DNA of 64,000 bases from Gorsachius magnificus (GCA_034008185.1 CM067084.1:8141385-8205384), one strand, 5' to 3'. Shown: positions 37,001 to 49,385, counted from the first letter of the stretch. Program-made: numbers and translations. Notes: generated by a model from the letters alone, not told the origin.

Positions 37001-38337
37001 AGTGGTGCTTTAGGCTTTGTGAACATTCTTTCCACCTTAGATGCGTATTGCTATGGCTGAAGAATAATTACATATGGCCGTCAAATTATATCATAATTAA
37101 GCAATTAAAGTATGCTCATGGCATTCTGTAGAGATTAATGACTGAACAGGCAAAGTTGCCACAGCTTATTACACAGGCTGGCTATCAGTCCTCTAGGTAA
37201 AGCTTCTGGCCTGTGTTATTATTTCTGTCATAACCTATTCTGATTTTAAAAAAGTGAAGATAGGAATATTACTCTCTTTCATAAAAGCCATTTCCTTCTG
37301 AATCTCTTATAGAATCCTATACCTCAAAAAAGCTGCTACTGTGCTGCCCCAGGCTTCCCTGGAGAAGCAAAGCTAATTGCAGCTCTGTTGGGTTTTGCCA
37401 GGGTTATAATATTGAATACAGGAATTGTTCCTTTTAGCCAGTTTTTGTTTCCTTTGTTTTGTAAAAAACCCAGTATCTGACTTAATAAAAAAATGTCATA
37501 TTAACTGATTACCTTTAAAAATCCAGCCCAGTGCTCCACATACCTTTGCAATTCATTCTGTACGGACACAAGCTGGGTAAGCATTCAAAGAGGAAGGACA
37601 AATTCGCTATGCCAGTACAGCAGGGGTAGCCCGTACGCCGCGCTGCAGTAAGCACACGGTCAGGTCTTACCAAATTACGGATTTGCACACGCCCGGGTGT
37701 GTGCACGTACATATACCCCAATCAAGGGTCAAATTCTGGTCCCAGCTGGTCTCTATTACTCTATTAATGTAGCTTTGTGGTTCGTAATTTGTTATGAATT
37801 ACTATGAATCCACGTTGAAATCTTGAACAGCAAAACTTAGCTCGGTATCAGGAAAAAACATGACTTATAAATCCTCACATTATTTTGTAAAATTATCTTC
37901 CCTTTATTTTAGAAAATAGTACTTTTTCTAATTATATTCTAGGGGTTCATTTCAGAGGTGTGTCAGCCTTTTGGAATAACCCTTAATGCATTAGCCCAGG
38001 GAAATCAGTGCTAGAGGATGCCTCCAGTTGGCAATTTTGAGAGTATGTCCAACCATATCTCCAACTGTACAAAGGCTCAGCCTGCTCCTCATTTATTAGA
38101 AATCTATTGGTGTTAAGCAACTGCTCTTGGAAATCCCAGAAATGTCCTTTATGACAGGTCTCCAAATATAAAAGAGAAAAAAAGTGAAGACAGATGGACA
38201 GTCAGAAAAAAATCCGCATGTTGCTACTCATCAGCACGGCGGTCTGAAGAGTATAGAAAGTTGTTATCATTTTTGGGCAGCAGGCTGCCTTATGAAATAC
38301 TAATCAAATTTTTCTTCCTTTTTTCTCTTTCAAACAG
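34011..38337 (+). other. FAT4 intron
   Basis: 4.3 kb. No repeat element is recognised beyond T runs near 36691 and 36831. An AT-rich stretch with clustered TAATTA/AATTA motifs lies at about 37065-37110 and is followed by sequence with little low-complexity content to about 37220. No coding features are present. Confidence 0.75.
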
Positions 38338-38588
38338 CTATAGGCTTACTGGTGGCAATTCGCAATTCACAATCAATCCATCAACAGGACAAATCATCAC
38401 CAGTGCTCTCCTCGATCGAGAGGCGAGGGAGAACTACACTTTGGTGGTGGTGGCGAGCGATGGGGGCTTCCCCAGGGCTCTCTCCAGTTCCACCAGCGTG
38501 CTCGTCTCCGTGGCCGATGTGAATGACAACCCGCCCAAATTTCAACACCATCCCTACGTCACCCACGTCCCATCACCCACTACTTCAG
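38338..38588 (+). CDS. FAT4: FAT4 exon: rest of cadherin repeat g, start of h
   Basis: Encodes the last base of Ser 675, residues 676-758 and one base of Gly 759. It completes repeat g (GGNSQFTINPSTGQI, LLDRE, DVNDNPPKF) and starts repeat h with YVTHVPSPTTSG. There the usual xEx glutamate of the first calcium site is replaced by Pro-Ser-Pro. The acceptor is AACAG at 38333-38337 after TTTTTTCTCTTTC and the donor GTAACC at 38589. Going on to 40826 gives a smooth reading into FVFAVTVTDADAGSN. Confidence 0.95.
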
Positions 38589-40825
38589 GTAACCCAATCG
38601 GTGGCAGTGCTCGGGATACTTCAGCTTGCATAAACATCTTAATGAAATGCAGAGCTGTTTCTGAGATGTTCCTCTGCAGCTGTATTCCAGGTTTTGTTAT
38701 CTTTGCGTTGCATGGGAATGAGTAATGGCAAGGCTCAAAGGGGAATTAAGTGTTCTCAAGTTAGCAATTCAATTATTTTCCTGCAGTTATGTAAAGAAGG
38801 CACAGTGTAAATGAGCACCCACTCTTTTTGGGGTCTTCCTTTAAATGCTGTTATGAGGAGTACACATAGGTTTAACTGATGTTTTCTGGCAGTATCTTTC
38901 TGGATGCTTTTTGCGTGAAGGACTGTTGTGTTTTAGCCCGGCAGGCAGCTGAACACCACCCAGCCGCTCGCTCACTGCCCCTCTCCCTCAGTGGGATGGG
39001 GGAGAGAATCAGGAAAAAAAGTAAAACCCGTCAGTTGAGATAAAGACAATTTAATAAAGCAGAGGAGGAAAAGAATAACAGTAATAATGATGATGATGAT
39101 AGAATATACAGAATATACAAAACAAGTGATGCACAATGCAATTGCTCACCACCCGCTGACCGATGCCCAGCCCGTCCTGAGCAGCGATCACTGTCCCCCA
39201 GCCAAGTGCCCCCCAGCATGACCCCATATGGTATGGAATAGCCCTTTGGCCAGTTTGGGTGAGCTGTCCCAGCTGTGTCCCCTCCCAGCTCCTTGTGCCC
39301 CTGGCAGAGCAAGAGAAGCTGCAAACTCCTTGACTGGTATAAACACTACTTAGCACCAACTAAACCATCACTGAGTTACCAACATTCTTCTCATCCTAAA
39401 TTCAAAACACAGCACTGTGCCAGCTACTAGGAAGAAAATTAACTATCCCAGCCGAAACCAGGACCAAACTATAGCTTTACCAGGGCCACTATAGCTAGAA
39501 ACATATAAAAAGCCTTAGCTATGTTTACGCTGGTTTTAACTTAGCAAAAACCTAGGGATGCACTTTTTTGTTTGCAACTTCCTCAGCTGCTACTTCACTT
39601 TCATTTAAAAGGAGATGTTAATATCTTTTCACATTATTTTGAAAGGCTGTTGACAGTGGTGTTACTAGCAGGCATGGCATCTATTAAAATAAAACCAACA
39701 ACTTTATTGCAGTCCGATGTAGCGTCTGAAATAGCTTTTACAAAAAAAAAGAACAAACCCTCCTAACTCAATCAAGACTTCTGCTTTTTTTCCAGTCACA
39801 GGATATCTAGTGTACATTTGGGAAGAAAAAGCTTAATTTCCTTGTTATTTTTAAGGAAGTATAAAAGGGGGGATATACTGCTAATCATAATTAATAATAT
39901 AATTTGCTTAACTGAAGCAAAAATCTTAATTTTTTCTGTCCCATTTCTCAGAAGGGTTTGAATACTGTTCTTGTCTAAATTTTCCTCCCCCCTGGAGTAC
40001 AAATCACTGCATATGACAAACCATGACATGAAGTATAGTTTTAAGGGGATGCCGTCAAAGTCATTCCTGCCTGTAAATGATTTTGCCTTAAGAGGTTGAA
40101 AACAACATGATTTTTATACAGGAGTGGGTATTTTCTAAATTTCAGTACCAGTAAAACATCAACGGAGTGTTCTGCAAATTGGTTGGACAGTGTCGAATTT
40201 GAAAGGCGTGCTGTGCATTAGATCTGTAAACTCCAGTGCAAAAGAACACCCTGGATTCTCCTTGCAGATAAGCAAATATAGAGGTGCCCGTGTAGTCAAG
40301 CTCACTGTGAAGCATAACTTCAGAAGACCTGAAGCATAATATATTCAGGTCATTGCACTAGTGTGCAATAGTTTTGTATTTCTATGTGATTTTATCCCTA
40401 TCTCAGAGGACCAGCCTGCTTTTACAAATGCAGTCCAATTAGTTACTGTCCTCAGAAAAAAAAATCAAAATAACATTCAGTTGTACTAGATTTATGGCTT
40501 TCCTAATGTGAATGTTCTAGAAATGGGATGCTCCACTTCCAAAAAGTTGCGGGTCCATTTTTCCAGTGCAGATGTATGTGCAGCCACTGACACCTGTTCA
40601 AACCCACATTTTTTTGGGCGGGTGCATGTCTTGTGGGCTCACAAACTCACCTACCCCTCGTTGAACTTATCTTGTGAATTTTCAGAACAGTGTAAGAAAG
40701 AGCACACTGCTCCAGGCTGAATACCGGGAGGGTGACTCTCTCAAGTGCTTCCGAGTGAAAAGCTGGCATCGCACTTGCCATGATCGGTGCATCTAAAGAT
40801 GCTCTAACTTTGTTCTCCATTTCAG
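38589..40825 (+). other. FAT4 intron with antisense LTR
   Basis: 2.2 kb. It contains the antisense LTR at 38924-39466. The remaining sequence is AT-rich, without genes. The open frame of the giant exon extends upstream to 40780 without a stop, but the acceptor at 40825 and the phase set the exon start. Confidence 0.8.
38924..39466 (-). mobile_element. Avian endogenous retrovirus solo LTR, antisense
   Basis: About 543 bp, reverse orientation. Its + strand starts TGTTGTGTTTTAGCCC (complement of the LTR end GGGCTAAAACACAACA) and ends GCCGAAACCAGGACCA (complement of the start TGGTCCTGGTTTCGGC). It shares the landmarks of the copy at 597-1157, including GAGCGGCTG, TTTATTAAATTGTCTTTATC and GGACAGCTCACCCAAACTGG on the - strand. 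It carries an ATG/GAT microsatellite at about 39086-39101. No internal retroviral genes flank it and I see no clear target duplication. Confidence 0.88.
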
Positions 40826-43800
40826 GCTTATTTGTATTTGCTGTGACCGTTACGGATGCAGATGCTGGCTCCAACGCCGAGCTCCATTATTCCCTCGTGG
40901 GGAAAAACTCTGAGAAATTCCACATTGATCCTGCAAGGGGGGCGATCCTGGCTGCGAACCCGCTGGCAGGAGAGTCCGAAGTCACCATTTCTGTTCACGT
41001 GAGGGACGGCGGCCGGTACCCCAAAACAGACTCTACAACCGTCACTGTGAGGTTTGTGAACAGAGCAGAATTTCCTCACGTTCAGGCAGATCAGGAGACC
41101 TTCACATTTCCTGAAAACCAAGCGGTCGGTACACTTGTCACCACCGTCTCTGGGTCTTCAGCCAGAGGAGGCTCCTTGTCTTACTACATCGCCAGTGGTA
41201 ACCTGGGCAGCACCTTCCTGGTCGACCAGGTGACAGGACAGCTTTCTGTTGCACGGGCTTTAGATTTCGAAGTCATACAGAAATACGTGGTGTGGATTGA
41301 GGCCAGAGATACGGGCTTTCCTCCCTTTTCCTCATATAAGAAACTGGAAGTAACAGTGATAGACGTCAATGATAATGCGCCGGAGTTTGAGCAAGATCCC
41401 TTCATTGCAGAAATAGTGGAGAACCTGTCCCCACGGAAGATACTGACGGTGGCTGCGGTGGACAGGGACAGTGGTCTAAACGGACAGCTGAATTATGAAA
41501 TAATTGAGGGCAATGTGGAAAATAGTTTCAGTATCAATCGAGCCACTGGTGAGATCAGAAGCGTCAGGCCCTTGGACAGGGAGAAATTGTCTCAATACAC
41601 ACTAACAATAAAAGCTTCAGATAAAGGCACCCCACTCCAGAGCATGACCGTCAAAGTTATCATTAATATTTTAGATGAAAATGACAATGCTCCAAGGTTT
41701 TCCCAGATATTCAGTGCTTCTGTGCCTGAAAATGCACCTCTGGGTTTCACGGTAACCCGAGTCACGACGTCAGATGAAGACATAGGAGTGAACGCGGTCA
41801 GCAGGTACTCCATAAGGGATACGAGTCTCCCGTTTGCCATAAATCCCAACACCGGGGACATCACTGTCAGCAGACCACTAAACAGGGAGGACACAGACCG
41901 CTACAGAATCAGGGTCTCTGCGCATGACTCCGGGTGGACGGTGAGCACGGATGTCACCATATTTGTCATGGATGTCAACGACAACGCCCCACGATTTATG
42001 AAGCCATCCTATTACCTGGAGTGTCCTGAGCTTCCTGGGATTGGGTTGAAGGTTACCCAGGTTTCAGCCACTGATCCCGATGAAGGATCGAATGGCCAAG
42101 TCTTCTACTTCATAAAATCCCAGTCCGAGTTCTTCCGAATTAATGCAACCACAGGGGAAATTTTCAACAAGCAGTATTTAAGGTACCAAAACTCCAGCGG
42201 TTCAAGCAATGTCAACATTAATAGGCATAGCTTCATCGTTACTTCTTCAGACCGAGGCAGCCCTCCGCTAATGAGCGAGACAACCGTCACTATTAACATA
42301 GTAGACAGCAACGACAACGCGCCACTGTTCCTCGCTCGTAAATATTTCACTCCCGTTACTAAGAACGTGAGGGTTGGCACAAACTTAATTAAAGTCACTG
42401 CAGTGGATGACAAAGACTTTGGCTTGAATTCTGAAGTGGAGTACTTTATCTCTGATGAAAGCAAAACTAGTAAGTTCAGACTGGACAGGAGTACTGGCTG
42501 GATTTCTGTGGCATCTTCACTAATGGCTGATTTGAACAAAAACTTCCTGTTTAAAGTGAAAGCAAGGGATAAAGGTAATCCTCCGCTCTCATCCGAGGTG
42601 GCTGTTGAAATCGTAGTAACGGAGGAAAATTACCATACACCTGAGTTTTCTCAAAGCCGTATGAGCGTTACTATCCCAGAGAGTCACTCTGTTGGAACAG
42701 TGGTTAGGACAGTTTCAGCCCGAGACAGAGATGCCGCGATGAACGGATTGATCAGATACAATATTTCCTCTGGAAATGAGGCTGGTGTCTTTGCCATTAA
42801 TACAACTACTGGTACACTGACACTAGCAAAACCACTTGATTTTGAGTTACGCCAAAAGCATGAACTGGTTGTGACTGCCACGGATGGAGGATGGGTGGCC
42901 AGAACAGGCTACTGCAGCGTCACCGTTAATGTCGTTGATGTGAATGATAATTCTCCAGCATTCAGCCCTGAGGACTACTTTCCCAACGTGTTAGAAAATG
43001 CCCCCAGTGGGACAACTGTTATTCGCTTAAATGCCACCGATGCTGACTCTGGACCCAACGCTGTGATTGCATATGCTATTCAGTCCTCAGATAGTGACCT
43101 CTTCGTCATCGACCCCAATACAGGAACGATCACCACCCAGGGATTTTTAGATTATGAAACAAAACAAAGTTACCATTTAACGGTAAAGGCTTTTAATGTT
43201 CCAGATGAAGAGAGGTGCAGCTTTGCTAATGTCAACATCCAGTTAGAAGGGACAAATGAATATGTGCCCCGTTTTGTGTCCAAGCTTTATTATTTTGAGG
43301 TTTCTGAGGCAGCCTCCAAAGGTACTGTTGTAGGTGAAGTTTTTGCAAGTGATCGTGACATGGGAACTGATGGAGAAGTCCACTACCTCATCTTCGGCAA
43401 CAGCAGAAAGAAAGGCTTCCAGATAGATGAGAAGAGTGGCCAGATCTACATTTCAGGACCTCTCGACAGAGAAAAAGAAGAACGCATCTCTTTGAAAGTC
43501 CTCGCAAAAAATTTTGGGAGCATTCGTGGTGCAGATATAGATGAAGTGACTGTTAATATCACTATACTGGATGCCAACGATCCTCCTGTTTTTACCTTAG
43601 GAACCTACAATATACAAATCAGCGAGGGTGTTCCTCCAGGCACCCATGTCACGTTCGTGAGTGCCTTTGATTCAGATTCTCTCCCTAGCTGGAGCAGGTT
43701 TTCCTATTTCATTGGGTCTGGCAACAACAACAGCGCCTTTTCCATTAACCCGCAGACAGGACAGGTGACAGTAACTGCAGAGCTGGATCGAGAAACATTG

Positions 43801-45175
43801 CCTGTGTACAACCTGTCTGTGCTGGCCATCGATTCGGGAACGCCATCAGCTACAGGAAGTGCCTCTTTATTGGTAACTTTGGAAGATATCAACGACAATG
43901 GCCCTACCTTGTCCACCAGCCAAGGAGAGGTCATGGAGAATAATCGTGCGGGCACTCTTGTGATGACGCTTCAATCGTCAGATCCTGATCTCCCTCCAAA
44001 TCAAGGTCCCTTTACATATTACTTGCTAAGCACTGGCCCCGCAACCAGCTACTTCAGCCTTAGCACCACTGGCGTGCTGACAACGACGAGAGAGATCGAC
44101 AGGGAGCAAATCAGCGATTTCTACCTGTCGGTGATTACGAGAGACTCTGGCATTCCTCAGATGTCTTCCACAGGAACTGTGCAAATCAAGGTAATAGACC
44201 AAAACGACAACCCGTCTCAGCCCAGAACAGTAGAAATCTTTGTTCATTATTATGGCAACCTCTTCCCAGGTGGAATTTTGGGCAACGTAAAGCCGCAGGA
44301 TCCAGACGTGCTAGACAGCTTCCAGTGCTCCCTAACATCAGGAGTCACCAGCCTCTTCAGCATTCCCAGGGGTACCTGCGAGCTGCATTCACAGGCAAGG
44401 TCCACGGATGGCACGTTTGACCTGGCCGTCCTCAGCAACGATGGGTTGCATGGTGCCGTCACGAGCAGCGTCAGGATTTTCTTTGCAGGCTTTGGCAATG
44501 CCACCATTGACAACAGCATCCTCCTCCGCCTGAGCACCCACAGCGTGCGGGATTTCCTGACAAATCACTATCTCCACTTCTTACGCATCGCAAGCTCCCA
44601 GCTGACAGGGCTGGGCACTGCTGTCCAGCTCTACGGGCTGTATGAGGAGAGCAACCACACCTTCCTGATGGCAGCCGTCAAACGCGGCAACAACCAGTAT
44701 GTGAATCCCAGTGGCGTGGCCACCTTCTTCGAGAGCATCAAAGATGTCCTCTTCCGCCAGAGTGGGGTGCGGATCGAGGCTGTGGACCACGACTGGTGCC
44801 TGCAGAGCCCCTGCCAGAATGGAGGGAGCTGCTTGAGGAGACTGGCAGTGAGCCCAGCTTTGAAGAGCCATGAGAGCATCCCCGTCATCATCGTGGCCAA
44901 CGAGCCCCTCCGGCCCTTCATGTGCAGGTGCATGCCGGGGTACGATGGGAGTCTGTGCGAGACGGACATCGACGAATGCCTCCCTTCCCCCTGCCACAAC
45001 GATGGGACTTGCCACAACTTGGTGGGTGGCTTCTCATGCAGTTGCCCGGAGGGCTTCACTGGCATGGCCTGCGAGAGGGATGTCAATGAGTGCCTTTCCA
45101 ACCCGTGCAAAAATGGTGCCGCCTGCCAGAACTTCCCTGGAAGCTTCAACTGCATTTGCAAAACTGGGTATACAG
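40826..45175 (+). CDS. FAT4: FAT4 giant exon: cadherin repeats h-r, membrane-proximal region, EGF1-3
   Basis: One 4350-bp exon encoding residues 759-2209. It carries about eleven cadherin repeats (40826 to about 44220), with DxNDN linkers near 41364, 41680, 41968, 42307, 42937 and 43886. A diverged region of about 190 residues with cysteines follows (about 44221-44790), then three EGF domains at about 44791-44961, 44965-45078 and 45079 onward. EGF1 has an enlarged loop between its third and fourth cysteines. EGF2 and EGF3 start DIDEC and DVNEC (calcium-binding type) and have the Asn/Asp-hydroxylation pattern (CHNLVGGFSC, CQNFPGSFNC). The acceptor is TTCAG at 40821-40825 and the donor GTACGG at 45176. 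Phase is 1 on both sides. The open frame runs on to 45279 in the intron. A single very large exon at this point is a known feature of vertebrate FAT4. Confidence 0.98.
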
Positions 45176-48100
45176 GTACGGTTTTGCTTCTCTATATCTT
45201 ACAGTCCAGAAGAGATGTAAAGAGGGCAGAAATGTGCCTTTTTAGTACAAGATCATCTGCATATGAGCATCCCCAATAGGTGAAGAGGTCATGCAAGATG
45301 AGGTATTTTGTAGTTATGAAAACTCAGAAGACCAGGTGCTCGCAGTATTTATTTCATTTTAGCTCTGTCCTCAGGCAAATCTCACTTCCCTGATTTGCAT
45401 TAGAACAGAAAGATTTTTACAAGAGCTATTTTAATTTATTAAATATGTAGAAACCATTTCCAACGCTGAAGTACGATTTTTTTGTTCTTGTTATTGTTAT
45501 GCATGTCGCGGTAGCATTTCAAGTCTGCTAGGAGTGTGCCAAGCAAGAAAATCAGCCTCTGTCCCAAATTGCTTACAGTTATACAAGAGAGAAAACAGAT
45601 GAAGGATATGGGAAAAAAGTAGAATTCCAGCAAAATGATCAAGCATGTCTGTTCTGTATTTTGTCCCCTTGTCATTTATTTTTTTCATTAACAACAGAAA
45701 TCTCTGCAGCATTTCTGCCTTTTCTGAGTATTTTTTCTCTAATATTTATTACACATTCGAACATGGCAGCATTTTATCCTTGGAAAAGCAGGCTGGTGTT
45801 TGCTTCTGTCATGAGTATGATACTTAAGGAAGCTGTGAACAATTTTAACCACTGCTTATGGCCACTTTTTACAGACATCAGAAAAACCTAACCAGAGAAG
45901 ATAAGGTATGGCTTTCATTCCCTTTCCTAAGGAGTATTTCTGTATTGCAGATGCCCCAGGGCAGCCCCGGTCGGCACAGCCGTGCTCATTATGGTGGGGG
46001 TATTTGGGCTTGCCGCCATGGCCACCAAAACTTATTTGTAACCAGTGGAGTGATCAGGGGGTTGAGTGTTCTTTTTTTTTTCTTCTTAAACCAGATTAGT
46101 ATGGGAGATGTGAGACACTTTATTGCAAAGGAGAAGGTTAATGGATTTCAAAATAAAGGTTTAACTATTTCATTGAAAGCACAGCTATAGCAATGGACAT
46201 ATATTCAGTGTAAAAGGTCTGTTGATAGAAAGGACACCGATGTGATCTTTGATGTGAACCTCACAACTGTGCCACTGAGCCTCAAGTCAGGAGTAATCGT
46301 GGTTAATTGACAAGTGGTTCTAATTAAGTTACCAATCTGGGATTTTATTTCATGTTGTATTAGTACATCAAATTATTTTGCCAGAAGCATGGCAAAATAA
46401 TTCTAGGGCACCTATCCACTTCTAGGTCATTAGCACCAGAGATTACTTGGGCATATGTTTGCTGTTGCAATGAAGCAAAACACTTCATTAACTCTGGCAG
46501 CGTACTATGCCTCTAGCCTATAATTTGAAACATTAAAGAAACGTCCAGCTAATTTTTTCTGGTATCAAAGCTCTTATCTTAATGTTCAACCCTTATGTCA
46601 GCTGAAAATAAAGCTCTACATGTGACAAGCTTGAAAAAAGAAGAATATTTTAACTAAGAAAATGTGATGAGAGACTCGTACAGTTTAAAGTGTTGGATTT
46701 CTTTCATGCCATGAATTAAATGTGGCATCTGATATGAGCTTTCTTAAACTCCTTGTCAACACAAATAACTTTAAAATAAGCTATCACTGAGGTGGACATT
46801 TCTATTTGGGAGTCAGATCTTTTAAAATCAGTTGGCCATTGCAGAATCAAGAATTATTAAAGTGTCTGGAAATTAATTGATCGAGACAGAAAACAAATGG
46901 TACCAAATTATGTAATTAAAACCCAAAATATCTTTGGAGTTGAATATCAGCAGAGCTTATTAGATAAGCTCACGATTAATATTCAGTATATTTAGGCATT
47001 TTATGTCTGCAAAAGCGTATTTGAAATTTGGCAAATTTAATATTCAATAGGTTCTGCAAACAAACGTCAGAATACAGATTGAGAATGCTTGACATAGAGA
47101 CTATGATTCCATTATTATACTGCCAACAGAAGGAGAACACAGCTGCTTGGACGTTTAATCCTGATTCATATATGATTAATGGTAGCCATAGTGAATGTAA
47201 AAAGAAAGCCTGAAACTGTTTCTTTATGAATATAAACCTTGAGTGCCTCAGCAAAAAAAAAAAAAAAAAAAGAGGCATCCAAAATAGTGGCTTTCTAATT
47301 CAGATTACCATATACATAGCTTTGCTGCTTCCCTTGGAATGAAAATACAGTCTCATAATTGAATTTGCATGCTCGGTAAAAAAGTAGTATTTACATGGTA
47401 CTTGCATGTAAGTAGAAATTAGTTATTTTCTGAGACAGGCTCCCTGTTCACCATAAATTAGAGTACATGAGCTGTAGACCTTTATAATGGGCTACCTGAA
47501 AACTGAGAGTCTTACTTTCCCTTGATTTATGATGTTTTGTCAGCTGCATTTTCACTTCATCATACTGCAAAGGTAATGTCATTCTTTTCACTGAATAGGA
47601 TTGTAAAGACTGATTACCTCAGAGCAACATCATTAGGGTTTAAACAATCTGTTATAATTACATCTCTTAATGATGATCAGGTTTTGTTTTTGAAAAAAAC
47701 ACTTTCTGCAGGGAATATACTTTGTGATTTACAGTAGTTGTCTGCCCTTCCTTTGAACCCTTCATTTCCTGTTTTCCAGGACTCATTAAGATGAAGGAAT
47801 GTAGGTTTGTGAAATTGTTTCGAATGCAAGATTAAAATGTTAGAACAACCACTTGAAAAGATGGACACAGAGAACCACAAAAACTAAAACTCTCAAATCA
47901 GCTGCAATCTAAGCCAAGAGCATTCGGCTGCTATCTGTTCCCGTTACATTTTTCGATTAAAAAAAAAATTCTCAGGAAGTTAGATTTTTGCAAAAGCCCC
48001 TGCGTGTGATATCATCAGCTTGAGGTGATGAATGATAAACGCTGAATGCTGTCTGTTATCAATTATCCAAGCGTTATCCTAATCTTTGTGGTCTTCGGAA

Positions 48101-49205
48101 AAAGATCTTTCCGACACAAAAATGAATAACCCAAATCTTTCAGTATTCCTGCTGAGAAGAGATCTACAAACTCAACTAACTGCGACGTTCACCTGAGCGT
48201 TACTGGGGTGGCTCTGGATTGGAGTCTCCCTGGTTCCCAAAACATTGGCCGAGATGTTGCCTTCCCCTCACTGGATTTGATCCCCTGAACCTCTAATCAA
48301 GCATGTATGATCAGCCTAATTCCTTACGCTGTCCAAATAACCTTAGTCCCCAGCTGAGAAGTGCATAGTAGTCCAAACGTGTGAAAATGCTTCTTGAAAA
48401 TTGACTTGCGTAAGCCATGAAAACACATACATCTCATAATTTTTTCAAGGCACATTCCTTGGGTGGGATGAAGGTCTATCAGAACATTACTCTCAAATTC
48501 ATATTGTAAAATTTATATAGCAGACTGTTCTGGAAAACAACCTCTGAAAACCAAAGCTACTGTAGTTTTGTGAGGTTAAGATTGCTGGCCTTATCTTCCT
48601 GGAAAGCAGTAAAACTGAGCACTTGCACTCAGTTGAGGATGCTTTTATGCATAGTGGCAAACAGTTTCTTAGCCTCTTCGTTCCGATGAGGTTCCTTGAA
48701 TGATTTGTTTTATCTGTGCAAGAGAGAATTTCAAAATAGCTAATGCTTGTGTAAATTCTCTCCTCACGAAAAACAGTCCTCTTTAAAATTCCTTTTTTTT
48801 CTCTTTCTTTCTCTCCACAAAAAAAAAATAATCTAAATATAAGCATAATAGGCAGAATGGCAAAAACAATGGGTTTGCAAGCTATGTTTGGTTTTTCAAA
48901 ATCTAAATCTTTATTACACATCTTATTGTGTCTGTAACCCGTGAAACCAGTAGGCCATCGGGGTGGACTTGAACAAATACACTCTTTTACTAAGATACTG
49001 GAAAGTTAGCATTAGCTTGCTGCAAGAGAGATAACTGAGAGTGGTAGGACAACCTGCTGCCGTCTTGGATGGCTCTACTTGCTAGAAGAATAAGGTGTTA
49101 AAAGAAAAAAAGTCAGAGTTTAGTAGAAGTTGCAGAACCAGAAGTAACTGCTACCAGTTGTAACTGGTATCACGGCAACTTACCTGGAGGAATCCCCATG
49201 GTGAA

Positions 49206-49252
49206 GAATCATAGAATCATTTAGATCTTTAAGATCATCAAGTCCAACCGTT
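49206..49252 (-). mobile_element. CR1 tail scrap, antisense
   Basis: AATCATAGAATCATTTAG, then ATCTTTAAGATCATCAAG, then TCCAACCGTT on the + strand: the complement of a CR1 terminus with a small internal deletion at the GGTTGGAAAAG block. Confidence 0.8.
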
Positions 49253-49288
49253 GAAGAGAAAAACAAGAGAAAAACCCTGCTGGGTAAA

Positions 49289-49385
49289 GCCCTGAACAAC
49301 CTTACCTAAATTTGAAGGTTACCTTGCTTCGAATGGAGGTTGGACATCATGACCTCCAAGGTCCCTACATTATTTCTGGAGTATA
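49289..49385 (+). mobile_element. Probable old CR1 end, sense
   Basis: CCTAAATTTGAAGGTTACCT, then TGCTTCGAATGGAGGTTGGA, then CATCATGACCTCCAAGGTCC, then CTACATTATTTCTGG. This follows the layout of another CR1 3' end (TTTGAAG...GGTTGGAC..ATGACCTCC..AGGTCC) with mutations. It lies only about 40 bp from an oppositely oriented CR1 tail. Confidence 0.6.

Noticed and set aside
39086..39101. GAT/ATG repeat as a CRISPR-like or coding repeat
   Set aside because: Simple trinucleotide run inside the antisense LTR; no spacers.
42105..42539. 144-codon open frame on - within the giant exon
   Set aside because: Antisense shadow of conserved cadherin codons. The same holds for the - frames at 41592-41894 and 44581-45161.
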